Position numbers and translations under genes: made by a program. A stretch of DNA of 64,000 nt, taken from the NCBI RefSeq assembly GCF_003945595.2, contig NW_024104415.1, forward strand, positions 434,001 to 498,000, read 5' to 3'. Source of the DNA: Pipra filicauda. Lineage: Eukaryota > Chordata > Aves > Passeriformes > Pipridae. Within the stretch, counting starts at the first letter, position 1. Every line of letters begins with the position of its first letter. This document shows positions 12,601 to 52,616 of the stretch, in pieces. A model generated the notes under the pieces. It saw only the letters and a list, made by a program, of their open reading frames with translations. It ran no database searches and was not told the origin of the DNA.

Positions 12601-15600
12601 TCAGGAGTTTATTTACACCGCCACTTGCTTGTAAAGAGCTCAGGAGTGACTTGTTAACTCACAGGATTCACTTTGTTCCAGGCCATGCTGCTCACGCTGT
12701 GGCCGCTGGTTAAATCACACGTGTAAGACCACAGCTGTTCCAGCCTGGGAGCTGCATCTTCTTCTGGGGTTTTATTTATTGTCATTGATGGGTCAATTAA
12801 TCCTTTTCCTTCTTTTCCCTCATCCTTCTTTTCCTTATCATGCTCTTCCTCTTCATCTTCTTCCGTGGCTGTTGCTGTATCACCCCTGTCCGAGGTAATG
12901 TCAGGCTCTGAAATGCACAGATATGGTGGAGTCTGAGTAGGAACATTTCACTCATCTCACTCCAGTAGTTCCCATCAGAAGAAAAAATTTGCCCTTTCAG
13001 CAGATATTTTGCAGCAAAAAAAAAAGTGAAGTGAAGATTTGAGGAATTAAGACATCCTAACTTCTAAAACTGTGGCTGAAATATTGCTGGGGACAGAGAA
13101 AGCAACTCGACAAGGCTGTGGTGTGCCAGATCTGTACTACAGGTGTGAAACGAGTCTATTTAGCTACCCAGCAACAAGGTAGAAATTTATGTCCACCCCC
13201 ACCAGGAATGTTTCTAATCTCATGTATTTAAAAATGTGTTTAAATAGATTGTTTTCAAGTTAGATGCCAAATTTTAAAGCACCACGCTACACATCAATGC
13301 TGTAACACCACAGCTAAGTTGCACAATGCTGTGATAAGTCTCCTTCTAAAATTAAATTTAAAAAAAAAATATAAGAGATATTCCAATGCAAAAAGTGGTG
13401 AGAGAAGTAGCAGAATTTATCTCTATCTCCTATCTCTAGGAAACAAGTTTGACTAATATTTTGAATGTCTCAATTTGTGGTATAAGCTCAGAGTTAATTT
13501 ATTCAGTTCTTCCGCTGAGCCTGTTAAAGTGCATGTAAAACTGTGAAGTTCATGTTGGCATCTCAAAAACTCTCCTCTCTTTGGTCTGTTTAATTGACTT
13601 GTCATCTGTAAAGACATCCGGTGAGGGACATAACTCCCTGACTTCCAATAGGACATAAAGCCTTGTGCTGGAAACAGGGTACTCAGTAAGGAACAAACCT
13701 ATAAGGACAGGAATCTGCCGATAAGCCGCGAGTTTGGGTTGAAAAATATTCTCCATTAAAATCCTCTCCATGATAACTAAATCTTGCTTTAAGTTTTCTG
13801 ATGTTAATATAGCTTCTGAATGGCATTTCTCCTCTTCCTGGCTCCTGACAGGAACAGCGCTTTCTGAAATCATTAGAGAAGAAGTTGTGATGCCTGATAA
13901 CAGATAATATGGGAAATAAATGGTTTTAACACAATAAAACTTTGCACATAAAAGTTGAGAGATAAGAATTCTCCTCCACCTGCAAAAAGCATAGAAGAAT
14001 CTGTCAGGATCAAAGAATACTTCCACTATAAGTTTTTTCTTGCTTTAATTTTGTTTTCTTTTATTGCTCAGATACTCAGTATGATGAGATATTCTGGAAT
14101 TTTTCACAAATGGCGTTCTGCTTCTACTGTCCCGAGTGAGTGAGTACCAGCAAGCCTTGTCCCTGACTATTTATCTTTATTTAAGGTAATTTCTGATGGC
14201 AGTGGACAGCAAAGGCCTCAGTGCAGCCCTATCCAAGATTCTTTAGCAAACTCTCTTTCAGGCACCAGTCAGGCCAAGCACGTTCTTCAGGTAGTTTCCC
14301 CACACAGCATTGTGATGTGCCTGTTTTAGAAGGATGAAAACAGGGCAGAAATGTAAAATGTTACCTCTGTCAGAAGAGACAGACACAGACTGCTCCTGCT
14401 CTTTCGTTGTGGGAGATTTGCTGCTTCCCCCTGTTGTGGCTCCAAATCCTTCTGCCCGTGACGCAGGTTCTATTTCTGATGCATCCAGTGAATTGTCCAA
14501 GTCCCAGGAAGTGACCATCATCCCTGGCAATGAATTTCACTGCGTTATACATGTCTCTCATTTTGGTACATTATTACAAGGGCCTTGAGCAGGGCCAGCT
14601 CCCACCCAAACCTCACCTTTATATGCTCAGCTCTTCAAACGGGGGTTGGAACAAGCCCTGCTGATGCTCAAGGCACTCAAAAAAAGTGGCAAATACGTTT
14701 TCAAATCAGATTATCTACTTCTTTTATTCTTTCCCTCATTTTACATGCACTAACAAACACAAAGGAAAAATGTTTTAGACAGCATTTCCCATAGTTTTCT
14801 TTGGCCTCCTACACACAAAAGGCACATTTTTTTTAGAGCGCTGAGGTTGTACATTCTGTAAAATTGCATCGATCTTGTGAGACTGCCAAGATTTCCTGCT
14901 TTCCCCAAGGTTTTAAATCTCATAACAGAGGTTCCCTTCTTTGCATTAAGACAAACAGAAATAGAAACCAGCGTCACTGAAAAGTTAAAGGGGGAAAAGG
15001 AAGCTGTGTCCTTTCATGTTTCAAGGGAAGAGCTGAGGATTAGCTGGAGAAGCTCTGCTTGCAAAGTGCTGAGGCAGGCAGGGCACAGCAGCTCTCATTT
15101 AGTGTTCATGACTATTTTATTGCAATGGATACAGTGTTCCAGCAACAAGTTCACATTTTAGGAGGGCCAGAAAAGGCCACCACAAATCACACTGCCCTGT
15201 CTGAACTCAAAGCTCTGGAAGTGAAAGTTGAGGAAACATCCCAAGATGGAAGAAATAAAAAAGCCCTTTTCTCAGTGTTCTGCCTGCTGCAGGGAGTGTT
15301 TTGAGTTTTACCTTTATCTTCCATGATAATTGTCTCACATTGCACTTCCTTGTTTTTGGCAGCCCCAGCCAGGGTTTGCACCATTCTCTCTTCAAAGCGT
15401 TCGCTGCCAGCTTTGGTTTTGCACATGTCAGCGTAAATCTTATTCCGCTCCCTCGAAAACAAAGAAGACAGTGTTTGGCAACTCTCTGAAAAACTTCTGC
15501 ATTCAAATTCTCAGTGTCTTTGAACAGGAGAGGACACTCCATTTTTTACATTTATTGCTTGGATGTTTTTGGATTGCTAAATGTTATTTCAGTGTTTGTA

Positions 15601-18600
15601 TTTCTCTCAGCAGCTGTTTCTGACCTTTGTGATGCTGTCCTAAAACAGGAATGGCTTGTAGAGAGCAGGACCAGCAAAAATTCCTACCCCAACTACCTGT
15701 AAATTTTGGGGGAATTCTGAGGAGTTCAGAAATACGTAGCTCTCTTCACTTGGGAGTGAAAGGCAGAGCATCCAAGACACAAAAAGGAAACTGCTCCATT
15801 TCTATTTCCCCCAGCCCTCAAGTTCTGTAGGGATGTCAGTGGGAATTATGAACATTTTTTATTATTTTGGTTTCACTATTTGAGCAGATGATGTGGGTCA
15901 TACCCCACCCCTGCTGTGCTCAGGAAGAATTACTGTTCCTGTACAGCTGGCCATACCCTCTGTGCACACCAGCGAAGCCTGATTCGTTGGATGCTCATCC
16001 TCTTATTCTTCCCAAAAAGCCCACCAGTGGGATTGACAAACATTGGGGTTGGAGTCCTACCATGAACTTGGTGTGGACACAAGCAGAAAGAGCTTGCTTA
16101 GAGGAGTTGTTTGACTTGTCAGCTGCAGCTTTGGGGCTTTGTGCTTCCAAAAGCTGTGTGACAGGTCTGTCACATGGAGAGAACTTTGCTGCTCTCTGTC
16201 CCAGTCAGCTCCTGGGAATAAGCCAAAAACCTGGGTTAACTCCCCACCAAAGCTCATGGGAGTCCAGGGAGGACTCTGAAGTGGGAATACTAAGGGGAGA
16301 CACAATATTATGGTTCCTTCTAACTAGAAGCACTGTGAGGAGCTTCAGAGGAAGCCAACACTTAGTATGTTTATCTCTTCTTTATTAATAAATAATTAGC
16401 TGTAAAGCTACACACAAAGATGAATGCAGAGGTTTGTGATTTCCTACTGTTTTCATGAAAATTTAGTCATGTAATTCCTTATCACATGCTTCTCTTTTCC
16501 TTACCCCCTGCTTTTCCTAACCTGCCTTAATTTTTCAGTGAAAGAATGAATTTCATCAACGTGATGGAGTTGCAAGAAATTTAGCCTTGTCAAAGAGAGA
16601 CCCAGGGCTTTGAACACAGATGAAATGGGGGCCAATCTATACCTACAGAACTCTCCCAGCATCTTCTGCTTCCACAGACACCATGACAGAGGGCATGTCA
16701 AACATCCAGAGTGTGTCTGTCTCTGAGAGGTAAATATCCACTCTCTGATCCAGGTCTGCCTCTGTTAATTCTTCTTCCATCTCCTCCTGCCCCACCTGCA
16801 CAGCTGAAAAAGGAGGTGAACAAGTGCTTTTCCGCTCTGAATTTAAAAGAAGACAAATTAATTCTTAAAGTATTGTAAAGCACTGAGTTCCTTTGAAGTG
16901 CTGGGCTGACTCAGTGTCTCACAAATCCCAGTGCTCCAAAGAACAGTTTAAATCTATAATTATAGTGTCTGTTCTTTACCAGATAAGCTCAAAGTTGGGT
17001 CTTGTCCAGAGCCAGGTTCTGCTGTTCCCTCGAGGCCAGACTTGCTTGTTGATTTGTGTGATATCCGAGTGCTGCTGCTTCCATATGTCCTTCAGTGACA
17101 AGAAATAAGCAGAAATTGTCTCAAAAAAAGAGATGTCTTATTTTCAGGAGATACTTTATATTTTTTAAGTCATTTTTTGTCTATATTTGCTCCTGGTTGA
17201 TATCCCAGCCTCCGGGATTACGCGTTGTAACAGCCAGCATGGGAAACATGACAGAAGGATGGTCCTCAAAGAGCAATTTCTTTATCTTAAAAATCACAAC
17301 TGCAGTTATTTATTGCATTTTGATACAGTGATGTGGCTCATGATTTTTCATTTTAAACACAAATAGTTATTTACCTTCTTTTTGTATGACTTAATTGAAT
17401 TTGTCATTTGGATGCACATAATCACCCAGAGGTAACTGGTTTAAATTAGTAAAAGAGAGAATGTTAACAAGATTTGTATATTTTTAATAATTTAATATTT
17501 GAATTTATATATTTTACATTTTTGTAAAAAAGATTGTCTGTACTTAATAAGTATTATCAACACAGATAAAATACTTGAAAATAAAGTTTGCCTTGCCTGG
17601 GTGTGGCAGTATTTGGGTCTGACTGGAAGAGGGGATGCGGTGTCACATTCTTCCCATCTTCATCAAAAACCTGAAGAAATATTTAAATAATATAGATAGT
17701 TTCACTGTGTTCCAAAGGAACAGGGATGACACTTGTGAAGGGGTTTGCATTCCTTCAGGGATCAGCTCAAGAGGGCTGATCAAAGTCACCTTTGCCTGGG
17801 ACTTCTTTGGAACCCTCTTTAATGGCCGGAAATAGCTGGAAAACCCCATTTCTCTTTGGTCAACCCTTGTGGCTTTTTCAGCTCATTTATTCTCTAATGA
17901 CCTCCAGGAGTGACTGAACTGTTGAAGTCCAATTAAAAGTGCAGCCAAAGTAATGAGATAATTATCCATCTTTTTAATTATAGTGTTCAAGGTATTTTAT
18001 TGTAGGAAGGTCAGTCACGTCTTTAAATGCAGTTCCTGACCCAGCCTGAGTGCGGGAATAGAAAGAATTGAAAGGCATGGAGCTGTTAGAGCAGGTCCAG
18101 AAGAGGCCACGGAGATGCTCCCAGGGCTGGAGCCCCTTTGCTCTGGAGACAGGCTGGGAGAGCTGAGGGTGTTCACCTGGAGAAGGCTCCAGGGGGACCT
18201 TAGAGCCCTTCCAGTGCCTAAAGGGGCTCCAAGAGAGCGGGAGACGGACTTGGGACAAGGGCCTGCAGGGACAGGACAAGGGGGAATGGCTTCCCACTGC
18301 CAGAGGACAGGGTTAGATGGGATATTGGGAAGAAATTCTTCCCTGTGAGGGTGGTGAGGAGCTGGGATGGAATTCCCAGAGCAGCTGTGGCTGTCCCATC
18401 CCTGAAGTGTCCATGGCCAGGTTGGATGGGGCTTGGAGCAACCTGGGATGGTGGAAGGTGTCCCTGCCCATGGCAGGGGGTGGGACAGGATGAGCTTTAT
18501 GTCCCTCCCAACCATTCCGTGGTTCTGCAATCATTCCTGCAGGTCAGTTTTGGACAGCGACCATCGTTCCGGAGGTGTCCCTGGCTCTCACCTGCAGGGG

Positions 18601-19820
18601 CCCCTGGATGCCAACGAGGCCCCCCCTGCGCACTGGCCGTCCCTCGGAGGCCAGGGAGGTCCTGTGGGAGCTGCTCACGGTGCTGCCCCGTCTGGGGGTG
18701 ACAAGGACCCCCCCGGTTCCTGCTCCTGCTGCTCCTTCTGCTCCGGCCCTGGCCCTGCAACACCCACAGAGGCTCCTCCTCAACCAGCACAACACCCAAA
18801 ACAACACAGCACCCTCAAGTTCCAACAGTGCTTTACACGATTGAAAGGTTTAAATAGAAAGGATTGTTTAAAATATAGAGGATTATATTAAATAAAAATG
18901 TATCAGATTATGAAATAGAAATGATTATTGAATCTAAAGGATTAAAAGGGTTATCATGTCATTGTTAACCCTACACAACTGGCCCAGCCCTTGTGAGACA
19001 GGACTTAATATTATAAAATATCATAAATGGTAATAAAGGATTTTTACCATTTATTTGTTATATTTTATTATTAGACTACTGTGTATCACATATCAATTAT
19101 TTTAAAGGATATAAACCATTTACAATTAAGTATTTTTATCATTTCATTATAATTTATTATATATAATGAATTATGTATTATCAATTACTTTAAAGATTTA
19201 AACCATTTGCAGTAAGATATTTCACCATATTCTAATTTATTATATATTCTAATTTATTATATGTATGTTCTAATGTATTATATATTACCAACTATTTTAA
19301 AGGATTGAAACAATTTAGAATAAAATATTTTTATTATTTATTATAATTTACCATGTATTATAATTTTTATTTATTATATATTCTAATGATTATATATTAC
19401 CAATTATTTTAATGTATGTAAGCCATTTATAAAGGATTTTTACCATTTATTTATTGTAATTAATTATATATTTTAATTTATTATACATTATAATTTATCA
19501 TATAATTCCCAATTATTTTAAAGACGTAATGAAGGATTTTTACCATTTATTATCTATTCTAATTTATTATCTCTGCTATTATATATTCGCAGTTATTTTA
19601 AGGGATTTAAAACATTTATAATAAAGGAATCTTACCATTTATTTATTATAACTCACTTTACAGTACAACTTATTATCTATTCTAATTTCTCCTATATTCC
19701 CGGTGATTTTGAAGGCTCTGAGCCATTTTTAACATTAAGTAATATTTGGATGTTTGGAACGTTTAAAGCCCCTCCCGGTCCCACTCACGGCGGAGGCCGC
19801 GGCTCGGCGGGGCCCAGCAT
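6656..19820 (-). CDS. DNAI4: DNAI4 (WDR78), axonemal dynein intermediate chain 4, complete 17-exon gene
   Basis: Coding exons in transcript order: 19820-19789, 18754-18592, 17670-17597, 17089-16980, 16836-16647, 15451-15312, 14523-14365, 13893-13699, 12907-12663, 11462-11376, 10704-10553, 9926-9769, 9603-9482, 8874-8776, 8333-8107, 7403-7250, 6673-6656. All splice phases agree and sum to 2325 nt (774 residues plus stop). The N-terminus is low complexity. Conserved blocks follow: VFDEDGKNVTPHPLF (from residue 66), a VDIYLSETDTLWMFDMPSVM segment (about 150-175), and QTLAGAAKNKEVQCETIIMED (about 215-235). A WD-repeat half starts near residue 420 (LEQLWSYTCDLTSG) and includes LLAVGTSSGSVAVYD, FLSCSADWSTILWHRDS and ESRVEIWDL. 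DNAI4 is the intermediate chain that places inner-arm dynein f/I1 in motile cilia (Chlamydomonas IC138 family). It is shorter than my recollection of about 848 residues in human, mainly at the N-terminus. The start at 19820 is chosen for the context GCCGCCATG; upstream reading is also open. Confidence 0.93.
8650..8692. repeat. AT dinucleotide-rich microsatellite
   Basis: TATATATACATATATATA and similar tracts, in the DNAI4 intron between exons 15 and 14. Confidence 0.7.
12663..12907 (-). CDS. DNAI4: DNAI4 exon 9, acidic/lysine-rich linker leading into the WD domain
   Basis: Encodes a charged low-complexity stretch (ATEEDEEEEHDKEKKDEGKE) between the N-terminal half and the start of the WD propeller (LEQLWSYTCDLTSGHSVSSM). 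The acceptor is TGTGCATTTCAG and the donor CCT|GTGAGT. The tract is rich in GAA, GAG and AAG codons, so its length may vary between birds. Confidence 0.9.
17597..17670 (-). CDS. DNAI4: DNAI4 exon 3 with a GC splice donor
   Basis: Acceptor TATTTCTTCAG, then VFDEDGKNVTPHPLFQSDPN and on to a donor reading CCCAG|GCAAGG. The GC donor is the only one that preserves frame: exon 3 ends in phase 2, and exon 4 supplies one base before ACATATGGA, giving an Arg across the join. The intron (17596-17090) is therefore of the GC-AG class. Confidence 0.8.
18075..18535 (+). mobile_element. CR1 LINE 3' fragment (plus orientation)
   Basis: Runs from GAGCAGGTCCAGAAGAGGCC through GAGGGTGTTCACCTGGAGAA to the tail TCCCTCCCAACCATTCCGTG. 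It lies in DNAI4 intron 2, antisense to the gene, ending about 60 bp from the exon 2 donor. Confidence 0.88.
18592..18754 (-). CDS. DNAI4: DNAI4 exon 2
   Basis: Acceptor GGGTGTTGCAG and donor CCCTGCAG|GTGAGA. It encodes an Ala/Gly/Arg/Ser-rich stretch (LVTPRRGSTVSSSHRTSLAS). Phase 2 on entry and phase 0 on exit fit exons 1 and 3 exactly. The sequence is GC-rich, unlike the AT-rich intron that precedes it in the transcript. Confidence 0.8.
18880..19740. repeat. AT-rich minisatellite in DNAI4 intron 1
   Basis: Degenerate tandem units built on AATTATTTTAAAGGATTTAA and TTTTACCATTTATTTATTAT. The AATTATTTTAAAG core recurs near 19098, 19178, 19289, 19400, 19507, 19589 and 19700, a spacing of about 80-110 bp. 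The last unit, near 19700, is mutated and GC-richer. It ends about 50 bp from DNAI4 exon 1. Confidence 0.85.
19789..19820 (-). CDS. DNAI4: DNAI4 exon 1, start codon
   Basis: ATG in a strong context (GCCGCCATGC), followed by LGPAEPRPP and a strong donor (CC|GTGAGTGG) in phase 2. The start is inferred from context, from the adjoining X-box, and from phase agreement with exon 2. Confidence 0.7.
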
Positions 19821-19833
19821 GGCGGCGTCCTCC

Positions 19834-19847
19834 GTTACCACGGCAAC
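19834..19847. promoter_or_regulatory. RFX X-box of DNAI4
   Basis: GTTACCACGGCAAC fits the X-box consensus GTNRCC(N0-3)RGYAAC exactly with a 2-bp spacer. It lies 14 bp upstream of the DNAI4 ATG. RFX factors binding X-boxes near the start site are the established regulators of ciliary genes, which fits DNAI4. Confidence 0.88.
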
Positions 19848-19870
19848 ACCACCCAACACGCCGCGCGGGG

Positions 19871-19875
19871 ATTGG
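19871..19875 (-). promoter_or_regulatory. CCAAT box
   Basis: ATTGG on the plus strand (GGGGATTGGTCG) is CCAAT on the minus strand, about 24 bp upstream of the X-box. X-box plus NF-Y pairs are a familiar promoter arrangement. Confidence 0.55.
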
Positions 19876-20599
19876 TCGCCAGCACCGGCACCGCCCATAG
19901 GCGGGTGCGCGCGCGCGGGCCGCGCTCTCCCCGCTCCGCAGCCCCGGGACGGCCCCGGGTTCGGGTCCCGCCCCCGCCGGCACAGCGGGAGCCGCACTGG
20001 GAGCCGCAGCACCGGGGGAGCTGTTCCGCCCTGAGTCAGCGCAGACCCCCGCGGGTGCTGCTGTGGGCGCTGGGCATGCGGCTCCTCTCCTGTGCCTGAC
20101 CCGCGCGGTTCGGGCGCGGCGGGGGCTCCCCGGGCCGGGGCGGTAACAGCCCGGGGCGCGGTGTCCGCGCTTTGACAGCCATGCCCGCCGAGCGCGGCCC
20201 CGCGCCCGCCCGGGCACGGCGCTGAGCCGGGCAGGTGAGGCACCGCGGGCTGCGGGGAGACGCGAGGAACGGGACCAGACAGCTGCATTTGGGGTGGGTT
20301 GCCTTTTTTGGGGGATGGTTTTCCTGGTTTTTTGAGTGCTTTTTTAACCTCGAGCTGTTCTTCTTGTGCCACCCAAGAGCCTCACGCACGGCAGGAGGCC
20401 CCGTTCCCCGAGGACATTCCATTCGCTGCACAGCCGATGAGACCCGCTCCGCCCCTCTGCGGCTCCGCGCGTGAGTACGGCAGCGGGGCCGGGGGAAGGG
20501 AGCGGCACCGGCACCGTCCCTGGAGCGGGAGCGGCGCGGGGCGGTGGTGCCGGTGCCGCGGAGTCAATGGGGCGGGGCCGGGCCCTCAGCGCTGGGGGG

Positions 20600-21340
20600 G
20601 CGCGGCCTGTGCCTTGAGTGACAGGCGGGGCATGGCCTGTGCATTGAGTTCTGCTAGGGGGCGTGGTCTGCGTATTGAGTGACACCTAAGGGGGCGTGGC
20701 TTATACACTGAGTGACAGATAAGGGGTGGGGCGTGAGAGACGGCGGCGGGATGCGCTTCAGCGCTAGGGGGGCGTGGCCTTGCGATTGAGTGACAGGCGA
20801 GAGGGCGTGGCCTGTACCCAGTAGCATGTGAGGGAGCGTGGCCTGCGCTCTGAGTGACAGGCAGATCCCGCACCCTGACTAACAAGCAGGTGCGTGGCCT
20901 TGCGCTCCGAGTCACAGGCGGGGGCATGACCGCTACCCTGAATGACACATCATGGGGCGTGGTCTGTGCTTTGAGTGACAATAAAGGGGCTCGGCCCCAG
21001 TTCACAGGCCTGGCTTGGTCTTTGAGTGACAGGCTGATGGAGGCGTGGCTTTGCGCCCTGAGTGACAGGCGAGGGGGCGTGGTCTTGCGCTCTGAGTGAC
21101 ATGTGATGGGCGTGGCCTTGCTATTTCAGTGGGGCGCGATGGGCGTGGCCTGAACCCTGATTAACATATATGGGGTGTAGCCCAAGCCCTGAGTGACAGG
21201 CCAATCCCCTGAGTGACATGTGAGAGCTTGACCAACACGCTGAGTGACAAGCGGGACCCGCTGCCTCAAACACCAGGCTCGGGGGGCGTGGCCCTCAGCG
21301 CCTGCCGGGGGGGCGTGGCCCGCGCCATGATTGACAGCCG
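20600..21340 (+). repeat. GC-rich promoter minisatellite with repeated TGAGTGACA and GGGCGTGGC motifs
   Basis: About 17-20 degenerate units of roughly 30-45 bp. The nonamer TGAGTGACA occurs exactly at 20615, 20676, 20709, 20787, 20851, 20972, 21023, 21059, 21093, 21190, 21210 and 21241. Seven of these extend to TGAGTGACAG. TGATTGACAG follows at 21328. Between them are G-rich blocks such as GGGCGTGGCC and GGGCGTGGTC. All units have the same orientation. TGAGTGACAG matches the known PBX-PREP (PKNOX1) composite site, and GGGCGTGGC the KLF/SP box. Confidence 0.9.
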
Positions 21341-21350
21341 CGGTGCGCGG

Positions 21351-21358
21351 TGACGTCG
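21351..21358 (+). promoter_or_regulatory. CRE-like site in MIER1 core promoter
   Basis: TGACGTCG is one base from the palindromic CRE, about 130 bp upstream of the MIER1 ATG. It is followed at once by GC boxes (CCCCGCCCCCTCCC near 21370) and a CCGCCGCCGCTGCTG tract. Confidence 0.5.
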
Positions 21359-21488
21359 TGCGCAGCGCGGCCCCGCCCCCTCCCGCCGCCGCCGCTGCTG
21401 CTCCCGGAGCCGCTCCCGCCCCGCTCCCCCCTCCCGGGACCGACGGCTCCTCCCGGCGATGTGACCCTTCCCCGCACCCTCAGCGACC

Positions 21489-52616
<31,128 letters not shown>

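Noticed and set aside
15867..16388. 173-codon plus-strand ORF
   Set aside because: It lies antisense in a DNAI4 intron, shows no domain, and has no splice or promoter support.
17643..17849. Minus-strand ORF containing KRVPKKSQAKVTLISPLELI, considered as an extra DNAI4 exon
   Set aside because: The DNAI4 exon 3 acceptor lies inside the same stretch in another frame, no donor/acceptor pair was found, and exons 2 and 3 already join in phase 0.
18880..19740. AT-rich region considered as a possible origin or mitochondrial insert
   Set aside because: No mitochondrial gene sequence was recognised; the tandem structure explains it.
19735..20431. Three long minus-strand ORFs rich in Ala, Arg, Pro and Gly
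   Set aside because: They overlap in different frames of a CpG island, where stop codons are rare. Only the final ten codons before 19789 are supported as DNAI4 exon 1 by donor, start context and phase.
20395..20480. Possible alternative first exon on the plus strand ending at a GTGAGTACGG donor near 20470
   Set aside because: There is a good donor-like sequence but no supporting coding frame or known MIER1 N-terminus, so it cannot be told from chance in GC-rich DNA.
20600..21340. CRISPR-like array or rDNA-type spacer
   Set aside because: Units are degenerate, of variable length, without unique spacers, and lie in an avian CpG-island promoter.
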